DNA from: Smithella sp. UBA2180
GTDB lineage: Bacteria; Desulfobacterota; Syntrophia; Syntrophales; Smithellaceae
Length of the DNA stretch: 15,678 nt
Reading direction: 5' to 3'
Assembly (NCBI GenBank): GCA_002327415.1
Contig: DCVU01000018.1
Coordinates: forward strand, 1 to 15,678
Both the position numbers and the translations under genes were made by a program. Shown here one piece after another: positions 8,128-14,709 of this stretch (position 1 is the first letter of the stretch; each line of letters begins with the position of its first letter). Under the pieces are notes generated by a model, which did no database searches, was not told where the DNA came from, and saw nothing but the letters and a program-made list of their open reading frames with translations.

Positions 8128-8192
8128 TTTTAGTACCCGATAATTATTTTATCGTGAATCATTAGCTTGGAAATGGGAACTATTAACCTTGC

Positions 8193-8539
8193 TTATTTTT
8201 TAAAATGCGCTTTGCAATCCGGTGACAACTGGGCTTCATTTGATTTCAGACAGCGATAAATTCTTCCCTTGCCCGGCATGACACCTTTACATATTTTTTC
8301 CGCATCAGGTTTACAGGCTTTGATAAAATCACGTACCTTTTCTTTTTCTGTATAAATATGATCCTCACAGGCAGGTAAGAGTTCCGCTTCATGCTGCTTT
8401 ATACATTGCGCTATCTGACCGTGACCTGGTTTGATATCCTTGCAGAATTTTTCGATATCGGCTCTACATGCACCCTGTTTGTATATATCCTGAGCGTAAG
8501 CAATTAACGAAACGAAAAATAACTTAAATCTGTTTTCAT
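8193..8539 (-). pseudogene. Secreted cysteine-rich repeat protein (GLG1-type Cys-rich repeats), frame broken by one missing base
   Basis: From the ATG at 8539, which has a strong Shine-Dalgarno, the frame runs only MKTDLSYFSFR then stops. If one A is added to the AAAA after ATG, the reading becomes MKNRFKLFFVSLIAYAQ, a short signal-peptide-like start. It then continues openly to the TAA at 8193, giving about 115 residues. The mature part is two near-perfect repeats, each with cysteines spaced C-x7-C-x12-C-x11-C and a PGxG motif after the second Cys (KPGHGQ, MPGKGR). This matches the Cys-rich repeat of the Golgi apparatus protein 1 family, also found in bacterial secreted proteins of unknown role. 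The downstream frame has no ATG/GTG/TTG start of its own before the signal-like segment. The good repeats and clean stop indicate a very recent indel, a sequencing error or slippage at the A run. Function is unknown. Confidence 0.7.
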
Positions 8540-8543
8540 AAAA

Positions 8544-8551
8544 CCCCCTTT
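8544..8551 (-). promoter_or_regulatory. Strong ribosome binding site of the Cys-rich repeat gene
   Basis: AAAGGGGG lies 4 nt before the ATG at 8539. It fixes that ATG as the intended start, although the frame it opens closes after 11 codons. This supports a lost base between the start codon and the signal-like region. Confidence 0.6.
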
Positions 8552-8635
8552 GCTAAAAACCATTCTTTTTTGCAACATTATCATAATTTTCTTGACAATT
8601 CTTTTTATCTGTTTCCTAAGAAAATTCGCTTGTCC

Positions 8636-8708
8636 TGTTGCCTCATAAATAAATGTTGACCAGGGGAATCTGATATTTAGTAAACGATGCCTCATAATAA
8701 ATGTTACC
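8636..8708. repeat. Direct repeat at the end of a decayed insertion sequence
   Basis: GCCTCATAAATAAATGTTGA (8640-8659, followed by CC) recurs as GCCTCATAATAAATGTTACC (8689-8708), with two single-base gaps. The inner copy overlaps the stop codon of the transposase fragment and the outer lies about 49 bp further out. Paired subterminal repeats just outside a transposase gene are typical of transposase-binding sites at IS ends. The outer IS boundary is not determinable here; the other IS end is missing. Confidence 0.5.
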
Positions 8709-9003
8709 GAAGCCTTGTAATTTTTTTAAATTTGATTTGCATGATATTATTTAACTCAAAAGGGTTTAAAAGTTCAAGTTGTTTCGTCAGGGAAAGTTTG
8801 ACAGCTTCATCAACATATTTTGATTCCATGATTCTTTGGTAAGGTGTTTTAGGGACGTCGTGTTTTTTGATGGTTTTAGAACCTATTCGTTCTTTTTCAA
8901 TAAGTTTTACGGAAGACAGGAAGAAGTTGTGAACGGAGCGCCATTCGTTCTCTCTCTTGTGCTGCCTCAACTTTGGATTGACGCTTATTCGAAATATTTA
9001 CAA
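8704..9003 (-). pseudogene. C-terminal fragment of an integrase-core (DDE) transposase
   Basis: About 99 codons are open, from just after an in-frame TAA (9006-9004) to the TAA at 8704. The translation (SVNPKLRQHKRENEWRSVHN, then KTIKKHDVPKTPYQRIMESK) matches the C-terminal tail of integrase-core transposases, where a KTPYQRLxES-type motif follows the catalytic domain. The DDE catalytic core and the whole N-terminus are absent, and there is no proper start codon (only a TTG at 8970). It is a remnant whose upstream part was deleted next to lysA, about 20 bp from the lysA stop. IS family not assigned with confidence. Confidence 0.7.
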
Positions 9004-9020
9004 AAGCTTAACCATTTTAA

Positions 9021-10286
9021 TTACACTTTGAAGCTGGTCAAGCCATTAAAATTCAATGTAGCCAAGTAATCTTTTACTGTTTCGGCACGGCGGATTTGCA
9101 CGACTTTGCCGTTTTCTCTTAAAAGCAGTTCTGCCGAGCGAAGTTTGCCGTTGTAGTTGAAGCCCATGGCGAAGCCGTGCGCGCCGGTATCATGGATTAC
9201 AATAATATCGCCTTGTTCGAGTTTCGGCAGTTTACGGTCAATGGCGAATTTGTCGTTGTTTTCGCAAAGCGAACCGGTTACGTCATAGACAAAAGTATGA
9301 GGTTTTTTTTCCTTGCCCATAACTGTGATGTGATGGTAAGCGCCGTAAAGAGCGGGACGCATCAGGTTGGCCATGCAGGAATCGAGGCCGGCGAATTTTT
9401 TATAAGTGTCTTTAATATGCAAAACGCGGGAAACCAGGTAACCGTAAGGGCCGGTAATATAGCGACCGCATTCCGTAAAAAGCTTCAGTGGGGCAAGGCC
9501 GTTGGCAACAATAATTTTTTCATATTGTTTCTTGATGCCGCGGCTCATTGCTTTAAGGTCAATGCGTTTTTGTTCCGGCCGGTAAGGTATGCCCACTCCC
9601 CCGCCGATATTGACAAAGTCAAATTTGATTTTCAGCTTTTGTGAAATTTCCGCTACAAGTTGAAACAATATTTCAGCGGTTTCTTCAAAATAATAGGCAT
9701 CGAGTTCGTTGGAGGCGACCATGGTATGAATGCCGAACCGTTTAACGCCTTTTTCTTTGCAAATTTTATAGCCTTCAAAAAGCTGTTCTCTGGTGAAGCC
9801 GTATTTCGCTTCTTCAGGGTGGCCGATAATATGGTTACCTTTTTTCAACTTGCCGGGATTGTAGCGGAAGCAAATCAAAGAAGGGAGTCCGGCGCATTTT
9901 TCGAGATAGGCAATGTGGCTGATATCGTCCAGATTGATGATGGCTTTTAATTTTTTGGCCAGTAGAAAGTCTTCCACGGGCGTGTCGTTGGAAGAAAACA
10001 TGATTTCTTCATCGGTTACGCCGGTTTTTTGCGCCATAATCAGTTCGGCCAGCGAACTGCAATCAGCGCCGAAGCCTTCCTGATGCAGTATTTTCATCAA
10101 ATAGGGATTGGGAGCGGCTTTGATAGCGTAAAATTCTTTAAAACCTTCATTCCAGTTAAAGGCGTTCTTAAAGGCGCGCGCGTTTTCCCGAATAGCTTTT
10201 TCGTCGTAAAGATGAAAAGGCGTAGGATATTGTTTTATTATTTTTTCGATTTGCTCTTTCGTAAAAGGCAACGATTTTTGTGGCAT
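9021..10286 (-). CDS. lysA: Diaminopimelate decarboxylase
   Basis: LysA removes CO2 from meso-diaminopimelate to give L-lysine, the last step of lysine synthesis; it is a fold-type III PLP enzyme. The 421-residue product shows the PLP lysine in YAIKAAPNP (K56), HTMVASNE (187-194), the phosphate-binding VNIGGGVGIPYRPE (226-239), TECGRY (271-276), and the dimer-interface GSLCENNDKFA (338-348, C341). CRYNPG is replaced by FRYNPG and the GSKFG region reads EEAKYG. These variants match the LysA branch common in clostridia and Bacteroidetes rather than the enterobacterial branch. A good Shine-Dalgarno (AGGAG, 7 nt from the ATG) confirms the start. It follows pit after 116 bp and probably has its own promoter. 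Downstream an IS remnant abuts its stop. It could supply lysine to the nearby KamA. Confidence 0.92.
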   Translation of the reverse strand: MPQKSLPFTKEQIEKIIKQYPTPFHLYDEKAIRENARAFKNAFNWNEGFKEFYAIKAAPNPYLMKILHQEGFGADCSSLAELIMAQKTGVTDEEIMFSSNDTPVEDFLLAKKLKAIINLDDISHIAYLEKCAGLPSLICFRYNPGKLKKGNHIIGHPEEAKYGFTREQLFEGYKICKEKGVKRFGIHTMVASNELDAYYFEETAEILFQLVAEISQKLKIKFDFVNIGGGVGIPYRPEQKRIDLKAMSRGIKKQYEKIIVANGLAPLKLFTECGRYITGPYGYLVSRVLHIKDTYKKFAGLDSCMANLMRPALYGAYHHITVMGKEKKPHTFVYDVTGSLCENNDKFAIDRKLPKLEQGDIIVIHDTGAHGFAMGFNYNGKLRSAELLLRENGKVVQIRRAETVKDYLATLNFNGLTSFKV

Positions 10287-10402
10287 GAAAGTCTCCTGAA
10301 TTTTTTTCTCTATATTATTGAACAGATGTAACTGAAAAACAGATTTACGGCAAAACTAGAAATTTATCAATAATATTTTCCGTTAGTGCCGAAAAGCTTA
10401 TT

Positions 10403-11404
10403 TTAATGGATGAAATATGATACGATAACGTAAGTTACGGCGGAAATGAAAGCGGAAATGGGTATTGTTAAAATCCAAGCCCAGATAATATTGCCGGCAA
10501 CACCCCAGCGCACAGCGGAAAGTCTTCTAGTGGAACCTACACCAACAATTGCACCGGTAATGGTGTGGGTCGTGCTCACGGGAATTCCGGCTACAGTCGC
10601 ACCGATGATTGAGCAGGCAGCAGCAGCTTCAGCGCTGCAACCGCCCATAGGCTGGAGCTTGGTAATTTTGGTACCCATAGTCTTAACGATACGCCAGCCG
10701 CCGAACATGGTTCCCAGAGAAATCATCGTATAGCAGGCAATAATTACCCAAAAAGGAATGTGAAAGGTATTGCCCAGCAATCCTTTGCTGAAAAGAGACA
10801 TGGCGATGATGCCCATTGTTTTTTGAGCGTCGTTCATGCCGTGCGCTAATGAATAAACCGCCGCGGACACAAGCTGGAGTTTACGAAAGAGTTTATCGGA
10901 TTTAGCAATATTGGAATTATGGCTCAGATTCATGGCCAGAACCATGAAAGTAAATCCCAGCGCCATGCCGATAGCAGGAGAAACAATTATAAAAACAGTT
11001 GTTTTGATGATACCCGACCAAACGAGTGTGCTGGTGCCCGCTTTGGCAACACCCGCACCGATAAGACCTCCAATCAGGGCATGCGATGAACTGCTGGGCA
11101 GTCCGTAATACCAGGTTGTGATGTTCCAGATGATGGCGCCGCTGAGAGCGGAAAGAATCACTAAATTATCGACAATGTCAATATGGATGATGCCTTTACC
11201 AACGGTATGCGCGACGGCAGTACCCACAAAGAATACGGCGGCAAAATTAAAAAAAGCCGCCCAGATGACAGCATATTTCGGTGAGAGAACGCGGGTGGAA
11301 ACAACAGTGGAAATAGAATTGGCGGAATCATGAAATCCGTTGAGAAAATCAAAAGCAAGCGCGGCAAGAACAAGAAATATAACAAATGCCATCGAATCAA
11401 GCAT
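10403..11404 (-). CDS. pit: Inorganic phosphate transporter, PiT family
   Basis: This is an inner-membrane, low-affinity phosphate (metal-phosphate/H+) permease. The 333-residue protein is almost wholly hydrophobic. It carries the internal-repeat signatures of the PiT family: FDFLNGFHDSANSI (18-31) and AHGMNDAQKTMG (187-198), plus GLPSSSSHALIGG (101-113) and its repeat IPVSTTHTITGA (274-285). The length is typical of the short bacterial Pit type without a large cytoplasmic loop. The ATG at 11404 lies inside the end of the DUF47 gene (8-nt overlap), so translation is probably coupled. A second Met at residue 5 would remove the overlap. DUF47-pit pairs are a well known arrangement. Confidence 0.94.
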   Translation of the reverse strand: MLDSMAFVIFLVLAALAFDFLNGFHDSANSISTVVSTRVLSPKYAVIWAAFFNFAAVFFVGTAVAHTVGKGIIHIDIVDNLVILSALSGAIIWNITTWYYGLPSSSSHALIGGLIGAGVAKAGTSTLVWSGIIKTTVFIIVSPAIGMALGFTFMVLAMNLSHNSNIAKSDKLFRKLQLVSAAVYSLAHGMNDAQKTMGIIAMSLFSKGLLGNTFHIPFWVIIACYTMISLGTMFGGWRIVKTMGTKITKLQPMGGCSAEAAAACSIIGATVAGIPVSTTHTITGAIVGVGSTRRLSAVRWGVAGNIIWAWILTIPISAFISAVTYVIVSYFIH

Positions 11405-12017
11405 GTTTCAGGACAATCCCTTCTACGATGTTGGATACATCTTCACAAACATCTATTGCTTCTTCCAGAAGTTGAAAAATATCTTTCCATTTTATAAGTT
11501 CAATGGCGTCTTTTTCAGTTTCAAAAAGATTGGCCATGATGGTTCTGAGAACAATATCGCCGGCATTTTCCAGTGTGTTTATTTCCACGCAATCCGCGAG
11601 AATCATAGCGGAGTTTTTCATATTGCGCATGGCGTGAACGATACTTTTTACTTTTATTATCGCTTCATTCAGTATCTGCGCTTGTTTTATTATTTCATCG
11701 GAAGATCTTTTGACTTTATAAAGATGAATGCGGACAGCGGTAGCTTCGATGACGTCCATGATACTGTCCATTTTGTTGACCAACGCGTAGATATCCTCTC
11801 GATCTATAGGCGTGAGAAATGTTTTGTGCATTTTTTCGTATGTTTTGTGGGTAATACCATCCGCTTCGTGCTCAATTTCTTTGAGTTTGGCGACTCTTAC
11901 GTCGGAATAATCCCGTTTTTGAGCCATTTCCAGAAAAAGCTTGCCGCCTTCTTCGATTTTATCAGCAAGTTCTTCAAAAAGTTCGAAAAAATTTTCATCT
12001 TTAGGGAACAGACGCAT
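11397..12017 (-). CDS. DUF47 / PhoU-like Pit accessory protein
   Basis: The 206-residue, all-helical, charged protein belongs to the DUF47 (PhoU-like) family, often encoded beside Pit permeases and thought to modulate them. Recognisable stretches are the ELADKIEEGGKLFLEM helix, KLKEIEHEADGITHKTYEKM (the family metal-binding ExxxD type region), FLTPIDREDIYALVNKMDSI, and a C-terminal KWKDIFQLLEEAIDVCEDVSNIVEGIVLKHA-type helix (split here only for length: positions 176-206). A perfect AAGGAGG Shine-Dalgarno sits 7-8 nt before the ATG at 12017, so this is the lead gene of the two-gene phosphate operon. Regulation by phosphate is plausible, but no Pho box is seen. Confidence 0.92.
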   Translation of the reverse strand: MRLFPKDENFFELFEELADKIEEGGKLFLEMAQKRDYSDVRVAKLKEIEHEADGITHKTYEKMHKTFLTPIDREDIYALVNKMDSIMDVIEATAVRIHLYKVKRSSDEIIKQAQILNEAIIKVKSIVHAMRNMKNSAMILADCVEINTLENAGDIVLRTIMANLFETEKDAIELIKWKDIFQLLEEAIDVCEDVSNIVEGIVLKHA

Positions 12018-12151
12018 TAAAAATCCTCCTTACGTTCCTTTATAGTTTTTAAAAGGCAAAAAAATTCTGGCAGTCATCTAACGAATTATGAAAAAAAATG
12101 CAAGTTGTTTTAAAGGATGATATGTCCGATTTGAGGGCTTACTGCATGTTA

Positions 12152-12634
12152 TTAAAGAGTTTTGACGTATATAATTTTGCTGTCGCCTTCCATGTAAAAA
12201 TCCTTTAAGACAGCTTCTTTTCGATAACCGCAACTCTCATAAAAACCATGGGTTGGTTGATATTGGTGGCGGGAAGATGTTTCGACGTAAATTCGTTTGC
12301 CACCCAGAGCATGTATAATTTTTTCTGTTCTTTTCATTAAGTCCTTACCCAGACCAGCGCCTCTTAATTGCTCATCAATAGCAATCCAGTAGAGATCATA
12401 ACTGCCAGAAGTTGCTGAAATAAGGCCGAAGCAGGTATATCCGACAACACGTTTTTCATCTTCGGCAAATAAAAACCGGTAAGAGCTGTCATGGGGTTGT
12501 GTCAGCTTTTCTTCTGCCAGTTCCAGGGCGATGTCTACTTCCTCGGCGGAAAAAAATCCGCTGGATTTTACGATATCGGCAATAGCTCCGATATCCGAAT
12601 GCTGTATTTGCTGACGGTAAATAAAATTTTTCAT
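12152..12634 (-). CDS. GNAT-family N-acetyltransferase of the KamA operon
   Basis: The 160-residue protein has the GNAT fold. The acetyl-CoA pyrophosphate loop is QLRGAGLGKDLM (89-100), preceded by the beta-4 strand YDLYWIAI and followed by KRIYVETSSRHQYQPTHGFYESCGY, here described by position 113-137, which is the motif-B region with the usual FYxxxGY. It presumably transfers an acetyl group from acetyl-CoA to an amine. As the last gene of the kamA operon it is a candidate to acetylate beta-lysine or the product of the ATP-grasp ligases. It is much shorter than the beta-lysine acetyltransferase AblB (roughly 270 residues), so it is not simply ablB. The gap to the upstream gene is 24 nt and the Shine-Dalgarno is poor, suggesting dependence on upstream translation. 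Fold is certain, substrate inferred. Confidence 0.85.
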   Translation of the reverse strand: MKNFIYRQQIQHSDIGAIADIVKSSGFFSAEEVDIALELAEEKLTQPHDSSYRFLFAEDEKRVVGYTCFGLISATSGSYDLYWIAIDEQLRGAGLGKDLMKRTEKIIHALGGKRIYVETSSRHQYQPTHGFYESCGYRKEAVLKDFYMEGDSKIIYVKTL

Positions 12635-12658
12635 AAAATAATCAACTTTGCGGCAAAA

Positions 12659-13642
12659 TTATTTGATCGCATTCTCGATTATCAAACCGATAGCGTCGTG
12701 ATATTTTATATCGGCCTGTTCCAACGCCGCGGCAAAACCGGCGTCCGGTGACAAACAGGGATTGGTGTTAACCTCCAATACCCAGGGCTTGCCATTATTG
12801 TCAACTCGAAAATCAATGCGAGCATATCCGCTAAGGGAAAAAATATTCCAGCACTGCAGAGAAATTTCACATAAAGACGATATTAAAGGGGCATCGTCGT
12901 CCTCAAAATCAAATTTTCTTATCGTATTGTTGTATTCAAAAGAATCCGCATCCCATTTAGCTTTGTAATCAACTATTTTCAATTTGTCCGGTGCGTAATC
13001 TTTAAATAACATTTCGGCTATCGGCAATACTTTAGCGCCGGCCTTATCTGATATGAGCGCGACATTGAATTCACGGCCGTCAATATAGGCTTCAGCATAA
13101 CAGGAGCCTCCCAGCTTTTCTTCGCGGTGCTTCATTTCTTTTAATATGTTCGCTTTGTCTGTGGAGATGATGATGGAGTTTTCGTCAAGGCCTATGGAGG
13201 CATGTTCCCAGGAAGACTTGATTAAATATTGACCGGAAAATTCTTGTTGAGAACTGAAACCATCCTGCTCTATCCAGCCCGGAGTGGCAATGCCGGCATA
13301 ATGCATGACTTTCTTGGACAGAGGTTTATTGGATGTTTGAAAAACAGCTTGCGTTGGACAACCGGTATAAGGAATCTTTAGGGAATCAAGTAAAGCAGGA
13401 GCAAAATGAATCAGACTGCCTTTAGAGTCCAAAGTTTCCACGATGTTGAAAACGGCTAACGGTTTTATAGATTGCAACATGGTTATTGTATGATTCAAAT
13501 TGAGTTTAAAAGGTAAAGGAAGTGGTTTGTACTTAAGTGTGCGCAGAGCTTGGGCGATGGCTTCGGCCTGCTCAAGGCAATCCAGCTCGTCTTCTGCGGC
13601 ATCCGGTGAAATATCACTGTGTAAAATTACTATTTTTTTCAT
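12659..13642 (-). CDS. ATP-grasp ligase, D-Ala-D-Ala-ligase-like (second of the pair)
   Basis: ATP-grasp enzymes of this type activate a carboxylate as acyl-phosphate and join it to an amine. I chose the ATG at 13642 (327 residues) over a TTG immediately upstream; GGTGAG lies about 10 nt before it. The N-lobe has FNIVETLDSKG (65-75) and IPYTGC (90-95). The ATP-binding lysines are K106 in TSNKPLSKK and K142 in YLIKSSWEHASIG, where the usual glycine-rich loop is unusual. AEAYIDGREFNVALI (183-197) follows, and the metal/substrate residues are R275 and D277 (ARIDF), and E290 and N292 (LEVNTNP). Thus it looks catalytically complete. It differs clearly from its upstream neighbour, so the pair is not a recent duplication. 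A peptidoglycan D-Ala-D-Ala role is possible, but the operon context argues for a special amide bond. Confidence 0.85.
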   Translation of the reverse strand: MKKIVILHSDISPDAAEDELDCLEQAEAIAQALRTLKYKPLPLPFKLNLNHTITMLQSIKPLAVFNIVETLDSKGSLIHFAPALLDSLKIPYTGCPTQAVFQTSNKPLSKKVMHYAGIATPGWIEQDGFSSQQEFSGQYLIKSSWEHASIGLDENSIIISTDKANILKEMKHREEKLGGSCYAEAYIDGREFNVALISDKAGAKVLPIAEMLFKDYAPDKLKIVDYKAKWDADSFEYNNTIRKFDFEDDDAPLISSLCEISLQCWNIFSLSGYARIDFRVDNNGKPWVLEVNTNPCLSPDAGFAAALEQADIKYHDAIGLIIENAIK

Positions 13643-13672
13643 CAAGATTATCTCACCGGCCTTCGGGGACCA

Positions 13673-14671
13673 TTATTTCTTCGTGCGCTTTAAAGCTGAC
13701 TTAATGATGGAACTTATCAATTTATGATAGTTCATTCCTATTTTGGAACACAAAATGGGCAAATCAGAACGCACGGGATTGAGTCCGGCAAGAGAATTGA
13801 CTTCCATGAAATGAGGAACTCCATGAACATTGGAGCGCAAATCAATGCGTCCGGCATCTTTTAAATCCAAACCACGCCAGGCCATCAGGGAAATTTCCAT
13901 AGCGTTTTGGGCTTCATCATCGTTGGCCAGAACATACTCGACCAGCTTTTCATAGTGTTCTTTATTTTCGTAGGAATAGGCGTTTTTTTCCGCGTCGGGC
14001 TTAAGAATTACTTCCAGTGCTCCCAGGACGCGGGCATCCTTTCCTGTTCCCAGAATTCCCACGGTGAATTCGCGTCCGGGAAGATATGTTTCGACCAGAA
14101 CCGGTTGTTGAAAAGTTTTTAAGAGCTGCCTGCAGACTTTTTGCAGATTTTTACGAGTGGTTATTTTGGAAAACGCCGTTATACCTTTACCCGTTCCTTC
14201 CGCCACCGGTTTGGCAAAAAGTGGAAAAGGAAGATTAACCTTTTCAATATCTTTTGCATTGTTAATTATGGCAAAGTCAGGCGTGGGAATTCCCCGATCG
14301 CGCAGAATCTGTTTGGTAATGCCCTTGTGAAGAGAAACGGCGTGGCCGAGAGGATCGGAAAAAGTATACGGGATGTTATATGCTTCCAAAAGAGCAGGAA
14401 CTTGTGCTTCACGGCCAAAGCCGTGCATACCCTCGGCAATGTTAAAAACAAGATCCCAGCGATTTCCTGCGGCAAGCCGGCGGGTCAACGCCTTTATGTT
14501 GCCGATTCGATCAGCAATAAAGCCGTTATCTAAAATTACCTTTTCAATAGCTTCGATTGTATCGGGAAGATCGAATTCAGCGGTTTCTTCAAGACCGTAT
14601 CCTTCTTTCAGGTAATCGCCGCGCAGATCATAGGTAAGACCAATTTTGAGTTTCTTGCTGACACGACCCAC
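13673..14671 (-). CDS. ATP-grasp ligase, D-Ala-D-Ala-ligase-like (first of the pair)
   Basis: The product is a second D-Ala-D-Ala-ligase-like ATP-grasp enzyme, 332 residues if it starts at the GTG at 14671. The open frame extends to a TTG at 14695, and no ATG exists near the N-terminus. I prefer the GTG because the first beta strand (LKIGLTYDLRG) begins just after it and AGGGGG lies upstream, although at a long spacing. Motifs: FNIAEGMHGFGREAQVPALL (76-95), IPYTFS (100-105), K116 in LHKGITK, FAKPVAEGTGKGI (152-164, ATP loop), VETYLPGREFTVGILG (193-208), GRIDLR (274-279; R275, D277) and FMEVNSLAGLNP (288-299; E290, N292). All metal and ATP ligands are present. It starts 38 nt after the kamA stop and ends 30 nt before the second ligase. 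I recognise this ligase type as widespread in proteobacteria, but know of no assigned substrate. Confidence 0.85.
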   Translation of the reverse strand: MGRVSKKLKIGLTYDLRGDYLKEGYGLEETAEFDLPDTIEAIEKVILDNGFIADRIGNIKALTRRLAAGNRWDLVFNIAEGMHGFGREAQVPALLEAYNIPYTFSDPLGHAVSLHKGITKQILRDRGIPTPDFAIINNAKDIEKVNLPFPLFAKPVAEGTGKGITAFSKITTRKNLQKVCRQLLKTFQQPVLVETYLPGREFTVGILGTGKDARVLGALEVILKPDAEKNAYSYENKEHYEKLVEYVLANDDEAQNAMEISLMAWRGLDLKDAGRIDLRSNVHGVPHFMEVNSLAGLNPVRSDLPILCSKIGMNYHKLISSIIKSALKRTKK

Positions 14672-14709
14672 AGTTAAACTGTCTACCCCCTGCAAAAAAA
14701 TCTGCCAAT

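Noticed and set aside
8138..8154. CGATAA/TTATCG inverted repeat just before the GDPD start, possible operator.
   Set aside because: A 6-bp AT-rich repeat with a 5-nt loop is expected by chance; no second site was seen.
8504..8695. 63-codon minus-strand frame ending in MKTDLSYFSFR as an independent small gene.
   Set aside because: Its last 11 codons are the truncated start of the frameshifted Cys-rich gene; the upstream part has no good start signal.
9177..9644. Plus-strand open frame of 155 codons within lysA.
   Set aside because: It is antisense to intact lysA with no recognisable motifs or ribosome binding site.
10340..10402. Hairpin TTTTC...GAAAA after the pit stop as a terminator.
   Set aside because: The stem is only five pairs with a mismatch and no following T run in the right orientation.
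11340..12020. Long plus-strand open frame opposite the DUF47 gene.
   Set aside because: It is an antisense shadow of a well-recognised gene, with low-complexity Phe-rich translation and no family resemblance.
12070..12105. Possible promoter for the DUF47-pit operon on the minus strand (TTGCAT or TTAAAA with CATAAT/TTAGAT).
   Set aside because: The hexamers match consensus poorly or have the wrong partner, and the region is a T-rich run where chance matches are common.
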